Origin: Saccharopolyspora oryzae
Lineage (GTDB): Bacteria; Actinomycetota; Actinomycetes; Mycobacteriales; Pseudonocardiaceae
Direction of reading: 5' to 3'
DNA length: 64,000 nt
Assembly (NCBI RefSeq): GCF_027853915.1
Contig: NZ_JAQGLA010000010.1
Span: 62,001 to 126,000, forward strand
The notes under the pieces were generated by a model, which was given only the letters and a program-made list of their open reading frames with translations, had not been told where the DNA came from and searched no databases. Every line of letters starts with the position of its first letter. Position 1 is the stretch's first letter. The position numbers were made by a program, and so were the translations under genes. Positions 18,263 to 27,462 of this stretch are shown here, one piece after another.

Positions 18263-21100
18263 ATGCACGACGAGCAACGAAGCCACGAACCGGTGCTGCC
18301 GGGCGCGCGGAACCACGAACACCTGCGCAACTTCCCCCCGGTGTCCACCTGGGACGACCACGTCGAGTACGACGCGAAGGCGCATCCGCGGAAAGTGCCC
18401 CACTCGTACACGCTGGTGCCCACGACCTGCTTCAACTGCGAGAGTGCCTGCGGCCTGCTCGCCTACGTCGACAAGGACGATCTGTCCATCAAGAAGCTGG
18501 AGGGCAATCCGGCGCATCCCGGCTCACGCGGCCGCAACTGCGCCAAGGGGCCGGCGACGATCAACCAGCTCAACGACCCGGAACGGATCCTGCACCCGCT
18601 CAAACGCAGCGGCGACCGCGGCGGCGGGCAGTGGCAGCGGGTCAGCTGGGACGAGGCGCTCGACGACATCGCCACCCGGATTCGCCAGGCAATCGTCGAG
18701 AACCGCCATGAAGAGGTGATGTACCACGTCGGGCGTCCCGGCGAGGACGGTTTCGCCGAGCGGTTCCTGAACGCCTGGGGCGTCGACGGGCACAACAGCC
18801 ACACCAACATCTGCTCGTCCGGCGCACGGTTCGGCATGACGCTGTGGGCCGGATACGACCGTCCGTCGCCGGACTACGCCAACGCCAACGTGATCCTGCT
18901 GCTGTCCTCGCACCTGGAAACCGGGCACTACTTCAACCCGCACGCCCAGCGGATCGTGGAGGGCAAGCAGGGCGGCGCGAAGCTGATCGTGCTCGATCCT
19001 CGGATGTCCAACACCGCGTCGCACGCCGACACCTGGCTGGCGCCGTGGCCGGGCAGCGAAGCCGCCATCCTGCTGGCGATCGCCTCGCACCTGCTGCGCA
19101 CCCGCCAGATCGACGAGGCATTCCTACGACGCTGGTTCAACTGGAAAACCTACCTGCGCGAACTGCACCCCGACGCGCCGTCGGACTTCGGCACCTTCCT
19201 CGACCGCCTGGAATCCGACTACGCCGACTACACCTTCGAGTTCGCCGCCCAGGAGGCGCGGGTCCCGGCCAACAAGATCGCCGAAGTGGCCGAGACGGTG
19301 GCCGCGTGCGGCGGCCGGCTGGCTTCACACGTCTGGCGTTCGGCGTGCGCCGGAAACCTCGGCGGCTGGCAGGTCGCCCGCGCGCTGTGGTTCGTACTCG
19401 CGCTAACCGGCAGCATCGGCGCGAAGGGCGGCACGAGCCCCAACGGCTGGAACAAGCTCATCCCGCACGGGCCGGCGATGCCCGCGCCGCACGACCACTG
19501 GAACGAGCTGACCTGGCCGCGCGAATACCCGTTGTCCACCAACGAGATGTCCATCCTGCTGCCGCACTTCCTGGCCGAGGGCCGTGGTCGCCTGGAGGTG
19601 TACTTCTCCCGCGTCTACAACCCGATCTGGACCAACCCGGACGGCTTCACCTGGATGCAGCAGCTCACCGACCCGGACAAGGTCGGGCTGCACGTCGCGC
19701 TGACACCGACCTGGTCGGAGACCGCGGAGTTCGCCGACTACGTGCTGCCCATGGGCCACGGCGCGGAGCGCCACGACACGCACTCCTACGAAACCCACGC
19801 CGGCCGGTGGCTCGGTTTCCGCCAACCGGTGCGCCGGGTCGCGATGGACCGGCTCGGCCGCGACTACACCGACACCCGCGACACCAACCCCGGCGAGGTG
19901 TGGGAGGAGAACGAGTTCTGGTTCGAGCTGTCCTGGCGCATCGATCCGGACAACGCGCTGGGCATCCGCAAGCACTTCGAGTCGCCGTACCGGCCGGGCG
20001 AGAAGATCACCGTCGACGAGTACTACCGGTGGATGTTCGAGAACCAGGTTCCGGGACTGCCGGAGAAAGCGGCCGAGCAGGGATTGACGCCGCTGGAGTA
20101 CATGCGCCGCTACGGCGTCGTGGAGATCGACCACGACGTCTACCGCCAGGACGAGCGGGAACTCACCGACGCCGAGTTGAAGGGTGCGCAAGCCGACGCG
20201 GAAGGGGTGCTCCGGCGGCCGGTGACGCTGGATTCGGCGCCACCGGTGGTCGGCGAAGCCGGGTCCGTCGGCGTGCGACACGACGACGGATCGGTCACCG
20301 CCGGCTGGCTCACCCCGTCGCGCAAGCTCGAGGTGTACTCGACGCCGATGCGCGACTGGGGTTGGCCCGAGCACGCCACCCCGGGATACATCCGGTCCCA
20401 CGTCGCCCAGAGCGAGGTCGACACCGCCGCCGGTGAACTCGTGCTGGTGCCGACCTTCCGGCTGCCGACGCTGATCCACACCCGGTCCGGGAACGCCAAG
20501 TACCTGAACGAGATCAGCAACACCCACCCTCTGTGGTTGAACTCCATCGATGCCGAGCGCCACGGGGTCGGCACCGGTGATCTGGTGCGCATCAGCACCG
20601 AGATCGGCTACTTCGTCTGCCGCATCTGGGTGACCGAAGGGATCCGGCCGGGCGTATGCGCACTGTCGCACCACATGGGACGGTGGCGACTGCACCCCGG
20701 CGAAGGCAGCCGGTGGGTCGCCGGCATGGTCGAGCTGTCCCACCCGGACGGTCAGCACACCTTCATGCTGCGGCACAAGACGGGAATCGCACCGTTCGAC
20801 TCCGATGACCCGGACTCCGCGCGCATCGACTGGCAGGACCCCGGCGTGCACCAGAACCTCGCATTCGCGGTGCACCCGGACCCGTGGTCGGGCATGCACT
20901 GCTGGCTGCAGAAAATCAGCCTGGCCCCAGCCCACCCGGAAGACCGCTACGGCGACGTCTACGTCGACACCCGGCGCTCCCGCGAGGTGTACCGGGAGTG
21001 GCTGGCCAAGACCCGGTCCACGCTCGGCCCGGACGGCCAGCGCCGCCCGGAGTTCCTGATGCGGCCGGTACCACCAGTGCGCCGCGCCTACCGCGCCTGA
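18263..21100 (+). CDS. Molybdopterin oxidoreductase catalytic subunit, proposed sulfite dehydrogenase SoeA-like
   Basis: 945 residues, the size of SoeA/PsrA-type enzymes of the DMSO-reductase family. There is no twin-arginine signal at the N-terminus, so it is cytoplasmic. The N-terminal [4Fe-4S] motif is TTCFNCESACG followed by RNCAKGP about 30 residues later. SHTNICSSGARFG near residue 190 offers the likely Mo-ligand Cys. RMSNTASHADTWLAPWPGSE and LPMGHGAERHDTHSYE are bis-MGD pocket segments; the C-terminal domain has PTFRLPTLIHTRSGNAKYL. Followed by an FeS carrier gene and preceded by the SoeBC-like fusion (20-bp gap). Because Xsc in this region releases sulfite in the cytoplasm, oxidation of sulfite to sulfate is the favoured role. 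Polysulfide or thiosulfate reductase are alternatives. Confidence 0.8.
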   Translation: MHDEQRSHEPVLPGARNHEHLRNFPPVSTWDDHVEYDAKAHPRKVPHSYTLVPTTCFNCESACGLLAYVDKDDLSIKKLEGNPAHPGSRGRNCAKGPATINQLNDPERILHPLKRSGDRGGGQWQRVSWDEALDDIATRIRQAIVENRHEEVMYHVGRPGEDGFAERFLNAWGVDGHNSHTNICSSGARFGMTLWAGYDRPSPDYANANVILLLSSHLETGHYFNPHAQRIVEGKQGGAKLIVLDPRMSNTASHADTWLAPWPGSEAAILLAIASHLLRTRQIDEAFLRRWFNWKTYLRELHPDAPSDFGTFLDRLESDYADYTFEFAAQEARVPANKIAEVAETVAACGGRLASHVWRSACAGNLGGWQVARALWFVLALTGSIGAKGGTSPNGWNKLIPHGPAMPAPHDHWNELTWPREYPLSTNEMSILLPHFLAEGRGRLEVYFSRVYNPIWTNPDGFTWMQQLTDPDKVGLHVALTPTWSETAEFADYVLPMGHGAERHDTHSYETHAGRWLGFRQPVRRVAMDRLGRDYTDTRDTNPGEVWEENEFWFELSWRIDPDNALGIRKHFESPYRPGEKITVDEYYRWMFENQVPGLPEKAAEQGLTPLEYMRRYGVVEIDHDVYRQDERELTDAELKGAQADAEGVLRRPVTLDSAPPVVGEAGSVGVRHDDGSVTAGWLTPSRKLEVYSTPMRDWGWPEHATPGYIRSHVAQSEVDTAAGELVLVPTFRLPTLIHTRSGNAKYLNEISNTHPLWLNSIDAERHGVGTGDLVRISTEIGYFVCRIWVTEGIRPGVCALSHHMGRWRLHPGEGSRWVAGMVELSHPDGQHTFMLRHKTGIAPFDSDDPDSARIDWQDPGVHQNLAFAVHPDPWSGMHCWLQKISLAPAHPEDRYGDVYVDTRRSREVYREWLAKTRSTLGPDGQRRPEFLMRPVPPVRRAYRA

Positions 21101-21110
21101 CCACGGAGGT

Positions 21111-22229
21111 ATGTCGATGTTGTTGAACCACAAGGCGAAACCCCGCACCGACAGCGGGACGGTGCGCGCCGCGGTCGGCGCCGTGCAGGACCCGGAACTG
21201 CACCGCGGTCTCGCCGAGCTGGGCATGCTCCGCGACGTCGATGTGGACCGCCGGGGTCGAGCGCGCATCGAGATCGCCCTGACCACCTCGGCATGCCCGC
21301 TGCGCGAGTCGCTCCGCGAAGCCATCAGCACCGCCGCAACTGACGCCGGCGCCACCTCGGTCGAGGTCGGTTTCAGCACCATGTCGGAGCGGGACCGCAC
21401 GGAGCTCGCCGGCAACATCCGCGGCGAGAGGCCGCGCGGGCTCGACGAGCGGACCCGGGTCTATGCCGTGGCCAGCGGCAAGGGCGGCGTCGGCAAGTCC
21501 AGCGTCACGGCGAACCTCGCGGTCGCCCTGGCCCGGTCCGGACAGCGCGTCGGCGTGCTCGACGCGGACGTGTGGGGTTACTCGATCCCGCACCTGTTCG
21601 GCGTCCGGCGCAACCCGATCGCGTTGAACGGGATCATGCTGCCAGTCGAAGCGCACGGCGTGCGGTTGATGTCGGTCGGACTCTTCGTCGACGACGCCGA
21701 ACCCGTGGTGTGGCGCGGCCCCATGCTGCACAAGGCGTTGGAGCAGTTCCTGGTGGACGTGCACTGGGACGACCTCGACGTGCTGCTGCTCGACCTGCCC
21801 CCCGGCACCGGCGACGTGGCGCTGTCGCTGCTGGAACTGGTGCCGCAGGCCGCGCTGCTGGCGGTGACCACACCGCAGCCCGCGGCGCAGAACGTCGCCG
21901 CCCGCGTTGGTCGGATGGCACGGGACCAGCGGATGCCGATCGCTGGTGTCGTGGAGAACATGTCCGCGCTCGTGTGCGGTTCGTGCGGTACCGCTACACA
22001 GATGTTCGGCTCCGGTGGCGGTCACCGACTCGCGGAACAGCTCGACGTGCCGTTGCTCGCGCAGGTGCCCCTGGACATCGCCATGCGCGAAGCGGGCGAC
22101 GCCGGGATTCCCGTGGTAGCACGCGATCCTGATGCGCCGTCCGCGGTGGTGATGGCGACGCTCGCCGCGGAACTGCCGGTGGTGCGGCGCGGCCTCGCGG
22201 GTGTGCCGCTGCCGCTGTCAGTCGTGTGA
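21111..22229 (+). CDS. Mrp/NBP35-type P-loop FeS carrier (ApbC-like)
   Basis: 372 residues. An N-terminal MIP18/DUF59-like domain (residues 10-95, VQDPELHRGLAELGMLRDV) is followed by an NTPase domain with deviant Walker A ASGKGGVGKSSVTANLA near residue 125 and LLDLPPGTGDVALSL near 225. The Cys pair VCGSCG near residue 285 binds a bridging [4Fe-4S] cluster in this family. The protein delivers FeS clusters to client enzymes in the cytoplasm. It sits 10 bp after the molybdoenzyme gene and in the same operon, so its likely clients are the five clusters of the Soe-like complex. The 3' end overlaps the convergent LysR gene by 12 bp. Confidence 0.88.
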   Translation: MSMLLNHKAKPRTDSGTVRAAVGAVQDPELHRGLAELGMLRDVDVDRRGRARIEIALTTSACPLRESLREAISTAATDAGATSVEVGFSTMSERDRTELAGNIRGERPRGLDERTRVYAVASGKGGVGKSSVTANLAVALARSGQRVGVLDADVWGYSIPHLFGVRRNPIALNGIMLPVEAHGVRLMSVGLFVDDAEPVVWRGPMLHKALEQFLVDVHWDDLDVLLLDLPPGTGDVALSLLELVPQAALLAVTTPQPAAQNVAARVGRMARDQRMPIAGVVENMSALVCGSCGTATQMFGSGGGHRLAEQLDVPLLAQVPLDIAMREAGDAGIPVVARDPDAPSAVVMATLAAELPVVRRGLAGVPLPLSVV

Positions 22230-23150
22230 GCGACGTGTGGCGTGCTGGGACCGCGTCGCCACCCCGATCAGGTCCCGCACTGGTCCCAGCAGCTGATGGC
22301 CGGACCGCCACACGGCGCGGATCACTCGCCGCATGTCGATGCCCTCGACCGGGACCGCGACCAGCCGACGCTCCACGAGGTCCCCGGCCACCGCGAGCGA
22401 GCTGATCACCGCGGGTGCCACCCCTGCTGCGGCGGCAGAGCGGACGGCGGTCGTCGAGGACGCCTCGAGCAGGGGCGGGGCCAGCGGCCCGAAGTCGGCG
22501 ACCACCCGCTCCAGCGTGTACCGGGTGCCGGAGCCCGGTTCCCGCTGGATCAGCGGAGTCGCCACCAGTTCCGCCGCCGGTACCGGGGTGCGCCGGCGAC
22601 TCCACGGGTGGCTCGGGGCCACCACGACTTCCAACCGGTCGGCGGCCACGTCCTGGCTGTCCAACCCCTCAGGCACCGACGGGCCCTCGACGAAACCGAC
22701 TTCCATCTCGCCGCCGAGCACCAACCTGGCCACTTCGGCCGAATTGGCCAGCCGCAAGGACACCTTCAGCTCCGGCACCCGTTCGTGCAGCACGACCAGC
22801 CAGCCCGGCACCAGGTACTCGGCCGCCGTCATGCTCGCCGCGACCCCCAGTTCGTGGGCGCGTTTCCCCCGCAACGCGCTGATCCCGGCATCCAGCACCG
22901 TCGCGGACTCCACGACGTCGCGGGCCCAGTCCGCGACGAGCGCGCCGGCCGGGGTCAGCCGTGAACCGGCGGTGGAGCGCTCCAGCAGCGGCACACCGAC
23001 CAGCCGCTCCATGTAGCGGATCCGGGAGCTGACCGCAGGCTGCGAGATGCCGTGTTCCTTTGCCGCACGGTTCAAGCTCCCCAGCCGTGCAACGCTGAGC
23101 AGCACTTCGAGCGCGCCGATCTCCGGCATCCGGGGCGACAGCGGTGGCAC
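22218..23150 (-). CDS. LysR-family transcriptional regulator
   Basis: The GTG at 23150 has AGGA 8 nt upstream; an ATG at 23129 (MPEIGALEVL) is the alternative. About 310 residues. The winged helix-turn-helix is typical: LEVLLSVARLGSLNRAAKEHGISQ, with the recognition helix PAVSSRIRYMERLVGVPL, and the C-terminal periplasmic-binding-like effector domain follows (LGVAASMTAAEYLVPGWL ... VEGPSVPEG). Convergent with the mrp gene at the end of the Soe-like operon. LysR regulators such as CysB and Cbl control sulfur genes, so control of the sulfite-oxidising operon is plausible, but its target cannot be read. The 3' ends overlap, so no terminator lies between. Confidence 0.88.
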   Translation of the reverse strand: MPPLSPRMPEIGALEVLLSVARLGSLNRAAKEHGISQPAVSSRIRYMERLVGVPLLERSTAGSRLTPAGALVADWARDVVESATVLDAGISALRGKRAHELGVAASMTAAEYLVPGWLVVLHERVPELKVSLRLANSAEVARLVLGGEMEVGFVEGPSVPEGLDSQDVAADRLEVVVAPSHPWSRRRTPVPAAELVATPLIQREPGSGTRYTLERVVADFGPLAPPLLEASSTTAVRSAAAAGVAPAVISSLAVAGDLVERRLVAVPVEGIDMRRVIRAVWRSGHQLLGPVRDLIGVATRSQHATRRSHD

Positions 23151-23338
23151 ATCGCGAATCCTACGAGCCGCGCGTCGCGTTGGGTACCTTTGAGTCCGCG
23201 CGGAATGGTTCCTCACCCGGACAGGGGCGATCGGGCGATTTCGCGCGAAACCGCCGACCCGCACCCCCAGCCGGCCGCATGCCCACGCACCATTCTGAAA
23301 CGCCCCCTAAGGTAGATGCAGGCCACGAGGAGGTCCGG

Positions 23339-24169
23339 ATGTCGTCACGCGCCACGCGCTCAGAGGTCGATGCGCGCGCGGGTGCAGCGCCGATGGGGAC
23401 GCAAGCCATCGGGCGCGCGATGGCGGTGTTGCGGCTGTTCATCGACATGAAAGGCGACGTGCGGCTGCACCAGGTGGCGGAGCACCTCAACCTCTCGACC
23501 GGTACAGCCCACCGCATCCTCCGCGCCCTGGCAGCCGAAGGCTACGTCGCCCAGAACCCCACGACGGACAGCTACTACCTCGGCTCCCGCGCGGTGCTGC
23601 TCGGGCAGGCCGCCCAGCAGGCCCTCGGGCTGGACAAGGCACTGCCGGTGCTCGAAGAGATCAACGCCGCCACCGAGGAATCGGTCAACCTCGCGGTCCG
23701 GGAAGCCGGGGAATCCGTGGTGTTCATACGGGTGCAATGCACCTTGCCGCTGCGGTTCGAGCAGCACGTCGGGGCCCGTTTTCCGCTGTATTCCACGGCA
23801 TCCGGCAAGGCCATGCTGGCGCACGCCGCCGACGCCGAGGACTTCGTGGCGTCACTGCCTGCCGAACTCCCGGCCGTGACGGCCAAGACGTTGCGGGACC
23901 CCGACAAGCTCGTCAAGGAGCTCAAGTCGATCCGCCAACGCGGTTACAGCCTCGATGACGAAGAGAACGTGCTCGGGGTGCGCTGCGTCGGCGTACCCGT
24001 GCTCGACGACGCCGGAAACGCGCACGCAGCCCTGGTGGTGCAGGCTCCAGCGGTTCGGATGCCTCGCGACCGCATGCACGAACTGGGCCGATACCTCGCC
24101 GAGCCGGCGCGCAAGATCAGTCGGCTGATTCCCGTGCACCACTCCTTGAGCCGCCCAGCCACGCCTTGA
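23339..24169 (+). CDS. IclR-family transcriptional regulator (1)
   Basis: The ATG at 23339 has GAGGAGG 5 nt upstream; 276 residues. An N-terminal winged HTH (GRAMAVLRLFIDMKGDVRL, LNLSTGTAHRILRALAAEG) is followed by the IclR effector-binding domain (LPLRFEQHVGARFPLYSTA, GKAMLAH, DEENVLGVRCVGVPVLDD). It is closely similar along its length to the IclR at 30612, so the two are recent paralogues. It lies just upstream of, and co-oriented with, the iron-dependent alcohol dehydrogenase and MHS transporter genes, from which it is separated by 228 bp holding a direct repeat. It probably controls that pair in response to an aromatic or sulfonated acid; the ligand is unknown. Confidence 0.88.
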   Translation: MSSRATRSEVDARAGAAPMGTQAIGRAMAVLRLFIDMKGDVRLHQVAEHLNLSTGTAHRILRALAAEGYVAQNPTTDSYYLGSRAVLLGQAAQQALGLDKALPVLEEINAATEESVNLAVREAGESVVFIRVQCTLPLRFEQHVGARFPLYSTASGKAMLAHAADAEDFVASLPAELPAVTAKTLRDPDKLVKELKSIRQRGYSLDDEENVLGVRCVGVPVLDDAGNAHAALVVQAPAVRMPRDRMHELGRYLAEPARKISRLIPVHHSLSRPATP

Positions 24170-24332
24170 CGCCCAGCCACCTCCTGCGCCACATCAGATC
24201 TCGCGGTTACCAACCGTCCCTTCCGTGACCGACTGATGAATCCTGTTGCAGCGCTTGCTTTCTGACACGTTCATGCAACGTCCTGCCGTTGTTGCCTTCC
24301 CGGGTTCGCGCTGACTTCGCGGGGTTGTGTCG

Positions 24333-24365
24333 CACACCACTCAACCATATAGTGACACACCACTC
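24333..24365. promoter_or_regulatory. Candidate operator: two direct repeats CACACCACTC
   Basis: Exact 10-bp direct repeats at 24333-24342 and 24356-24365, 23 bp apart (about two helical turns), located 33-65 bp before the start of the alcohol dehydrogenase gene, where a promoter is expected. Likely a binding site for the IclR regulator encoded just upstream. Inference from position and spacing. Confidence 0.5.
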
Positions 24366-24397
24366 CACATGTTGAATCCCATTCGGGAGGTAGCGGA

Positions 24398-25666
24398 ATG
24401 ACCGCTCCAGCCAACGACACCGTGTTCACCTGGGCCGCGCCGCCGCTGAAGTTCGGACTGGGCGCACTCGACGAGATCGGCGGCGAACTCGCCGCGTCCA
24501 GGGCTCGGAGAGTCCTGGTCCTCACCGACCCGGGGGTGCGCAACACCGGGATCCCCGCCCGCGTGCAGGACCGCATCCGCGCCGCGGGCATCGAATGCGA
24601 GGTCTTCGACGACGTCGCGGTCGAGCCGACCGACGTCAGCATCGACCTGGCGGTCAAATGGGCCCGGGAGAAGGATTGGGACGCCTTCGTCGCCGTCGGC
24701 GGTGGCTCCACGATCGACACTGCGAAGGCGGTCAACCTGCTCACGACCCACGACGGCGAACTGCTCGACTACGTCACGCCGCCGATCGGCGCCGGGCGCG
24801 TGCCCGATGGGCCGGTCAAGCCGCTGATCGCAGTGCCGACCACGGCGGGCACCGGATCCGAGTCCACCACGATCTGCGTCGTCGACTTGTTGTCGATGCA
24901 CCTCAAGGCCGGCGTCAGCCACCCCCGGCTTCGGCCGACCCTCGCCCTGGTCGACCCGTTGACCACCGTCAGCATGCCCTCGCAGGTCACCGCCGCCAGC
25001 GGCATGGACGTCCTCTCCCACGCCCTCGAGTCCTACACAGCGGTGCGCTTCGACACCAAGCCCGCGCCCGCCGACCCCATGCGACGCCCCGCGTTCTGCG
25101 GCTCCAATCCGATCAGCGACGTGTGGTGCGAGATGGCGCTCAAACTCGTCGGCAGCCACCTGCGCGCCGCCGTGCACAACGGTCGCGACCTCGATGCGCG
25201 CTACCAGATGGCGCTCGCCTCCACCTACGCCGGAACCGGCTTCGGCAACGCTGGAACGCACTTACCGCACGCGAACGCCTACCCCATCGCGGGAATGGCA
25301 CAGGGCTACCGAGCGCACGGATACCCGGAGATGCCGATGGTGCCGCACGGCCAAGCCGTCGCGGCCACCGCACCCGCCGTCTTCGCCTGGACCTACCCGG
25401 CTGATCCCGAACGACACCTGCGGGCGGCCGAACTGCTCTCGGGCGCCACCTTCACTCGCACCGACGGAGCCGAAGCGCTCCCGCACGTCCTCCGCGAACT
25501 CATGGCCGACATCGACATGCCCAGCGGTCTGAGCGCCTTCGGTTACGGCGAACACCACATCGAGTCCCTTGTGGACGGGACGCTCAAGCAGACCCGCCAG
25601 CTCGCCGTGGTTCCCCGTCAACTGGACCGCGCGGCCGCAGCGGACATCTTCCGAACCTCGCTGTGA
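24398..25666 (+). CDS. Iron-containing alcohol dehydrogenase, hydroxyacid-oxoacid transhydrogenase (ADHFE1) type
   Basis: 422 residues; ATG preceded by GGGAGG. N-terminal dinucleotide-binding domain with VAVGGGSTIDTAKAVNLLTT near residue 110 and LIAVPTTAGTGSESTT near 150. Metal site segments: SGMDVLSHALESYT near residue 205 (Asp and His ligands) and the late His in MVPHGQAVA near 325; PAFCGSNPISDVW matches the ADHFE1-type subgroup rather than the FucO/AdhE group. Such enzymes oxidise omega-hydroxy acids. In this sulfonate context oxidation of isethionate (2-hydroxyethanesulfonate) to sulfoacetaldehyde is attractive, since iron-type sulfoacetaldehyde reductases are known. 4-hydroxybutyrate is the conservative alternative. 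It forms a pair with the transporter gene 28 bp downstream. Confidence 0.85.
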   Translation: MTAPANDTVFTWAAPPLKFGLGALDEIGGELAASRARRVLVLTDPGVRNTGIPARVQDRIRAAGIECEVFDDVAVEPTDVSIDLAVKWAREKDWDAFVAVGGGSTIDTAKAVNLLTTHDGELLDYVTPPIGAGRVPDGPVKPLIAVPTTAGTGSESTTICVVDLLSMHLKAGVSHPRLRPTLALVDPLTTVSMPSQVTAASGMDVLSHALESYTAVRFDTKPAPADPMRRPAFCGSNPISDVWCEMALKLVGSHLRAAVHNGRDLDARYQMALASTYAGTGFGNAGTHLPHANAYPIAGMAQGYRAHGYPEMPMVPHGQAVAATAPAVFAWTYPADPERHLRAAELLSGATFTRTDGAEALPHVLRELMADIDMPSGLSAFGYGEHHIESLVDGTLKQTRQLAVVPRQLDRAAAADIFRTSL

Positions 25667-25694
25667 GACCGCGACATCGACGAAGGAGCCCGCC

Positions 25695-27047
25695 TTGAAG
25701 GAGAAAGCGGAACGAAGAACCTCCGACCAGCAGAACATGAAGATCGTCATCCTCTCCAGCATCCTGGGCACGACCATCGAGTGGTACGACTTCTTCCTCT
25801 ACGGCATGGCCGCCAGCCTCGTCTTCGGCCAGCTGTACTTCCCCGGCCACGACCCCGCCGTCGGCACTCTCCTAGCCTTCGCGACCTTCGCGGTCGGCTT
25901 CGTGGCCAGGCCGGTCGGCGGATTGATCTTCGGGCACATCGGCGATCGCATCGGGCGCAAGAAAACCCTCGTCACCACCATGATGATCATGGGTGTCGCG
26001 ACCTTCCTCATCGGCCTGGTCCCCACCTACGACGACATCGGGATCCTCGCGCCGATCCTGCTGGTCCTGTGCCGCGTGGCGCAGGGCGTGGCGATTGGCG
26101 GCGAGTGGGGCGGAGCAGTCCTGCTCGCCGTCGAGTACGCGGGGCCACGGCGCAAAGGGCTCTACGGCAGTTGGCCCCAGGTGGGCCTGGCCCTCGGACT
26201 GCTGCTGGGGACCGGCGCGTTCCTGCTGCTGTCCGCCGCGATGGACGAGGCCGCGTTCCTGGCCTACGGCTGGCGCATCGCCTTCCTGTTCAGCGTGGTG
26301 CTGGTGCTGATCGGCATGTTCGTCCGCCTGAAGGTCATGGAGACACCGGCCTTCACCGCCATGCGTTCGAACCAGGAGGCCGCCACGGTGCCCGCCGCCG
26401 AACTGCTCCGGGACCGCTTCAGCCGGCGACACCTGCTGCTCGGTATGGGAAGCCGACTCGCCGAAGGCGTCGCCTTCAACACGTGGGGCGTGTTCATCCT
26501 GTCCTACGGCGTGAAATCACTCGGCCTGCACTACTCCGACCTGCTCCGCGTCGTGCTGGTCTGCTCGGCGGTGATGGTCGTTTTCATCCCCCTGTTCGGA
26601 CACTGCTCGGACCGCTGGGGCAGTAGGAAGACCTTCGCGTTGGGCGCGATGATCTTCACCGTCCTGGCGTACCCCGTGTTCGGTCTCTTCGAGACCCGTT
26701 CGCTCGTCGTTCTCACCGCCGCGCTGCTGATCATCTTCGGCGTGGCCTACCCGTTGATGTACGGACCGCAGGCGGCGCTGTACTGCGACCTGTTCCCCAC
26801 CAAGGTCCGCTACACCGGCATCTCGCTCGTCTACCAGCTCTCCGGGATCTTCGCCTCCGGCCTGACCCCGCTGATCCTGGCCAGCCTCCTCGCGATCGGT
26901 GGCACGCCGTGGCTCATGGTGGCCTACCTCGTCCTCGCCGGCGGGATCAGCACGGCATGCACCTTGGCGATGCGTCCGATGGACTCGTCTGCCGACGAAA
27001 CGCGTGGTGCACCGCGGCGTTCAACGCCTTCGCTCGCTGCGGAATGA
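25695..27047 (+). CDS. MFS transporter, metabolite:H+ symporter (MHS) type (2)
   Basis: I choose the TTG at 25695, because GAAGGAG lies 6 nt upstream and no ATG fits before the first helix except an internal one at residue 15; 450 residues. MHS signature SILGTTIEWYDFFLYG near residue 30, HIGDRIGRKKTLVTTM near 90, VAIGGEWGGAVLLAVEY near 140. Twelve membrane segments. Paralogue of the transporter at 8288. It follows the alcohol dehydrogenase gene in what looks like one operon, so it probably imports that enzyme's substrate. Cytoplasmic membrane. A possible 8-bp terminator stem lies at 27060-27081. Confidence 0.87.
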   Translation: MKEKAERRTSDQQNMKIVILSSILGTTIEWYDFFLYGMAASLVFGQLYFPGHDPAVGTLLAFATFAVGFVARPVGGLIFGHIGDRIGRKKTLVTTMMIMGVATFLIGLVPTYDDIGILAPILLVLCRVAQGVAIGGEWGGAVLLAVEYAGPRRKGLYGSWPQVGLALGLLLGTGAFLLLSAAMDEAAFLAYGWRIAFLFSVVLVLIGMFVRLKVMETPAFTAMRSNQEAATVPAAELLRDRFSRRHLLLGMGSRLAEGVAFNTWGVFILSYGVKSLGLHYSDLLRVVLVCSAVMVVFIPLFGHCSDRWGSRKTFALGAMIFTVLAYPVFGLFETRSLVVLTAALLIIFGVAYPLMYGPQAALYCDLFPTKVRYTGISLVYQLSGIFASGLTPLILASLLAIGGTPWLMVAYLVLAGGISTACTLAMRPMDSSADETRGAPRRSTPSLAAE

Positions 27048-27462
27048 GAATCCCGGCTTTCCGGCTGCCGCGACAGCCGGAGACGTCCACATCGGACCGG
27101 TAGACCCACACCGACGGGCTGCACGCTCGACGATTTCGACGGTGGGCCATTGGCCATCGCGCGAAACCAACGGATCCAGTCAGATCGCGCGGGGTTTCCG
27201 CGATCTCGTGCTGCTCCTTGAAGATCCCGGCCTCAATGCGGCACGTACCGGTGCCGCCGGTGGCGCGCGCATTCGTGCGGTTCCGATCGGGATTGCGCGT
27301 GTCCCGCGCAGGGACTAGGACGGCTTGAGCTGGTTCCTGCGATCCATCCTGAACTGGCACTCCGCACGAGTCGCTCCGCTGCCTAGCGTGACCGCAACCA
27401 CAACGTCTCACGCAACCGCTACTCCTGGAACGTCTTGGGGTGCGACCTGAAGAGGAGGAAAC
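27048..27462. other. Intergenic region without a supported gene
   Basis: 415 bp. An 8-bp stem (TCCGGCTG / CAGCCGGA, 27060-27081) just after the transporter stop may end that operon. The remainder shows no gene. GAGGAGG at 27452-27459 is the ribosome-binding site of the next gene. Confidence 0.5.
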
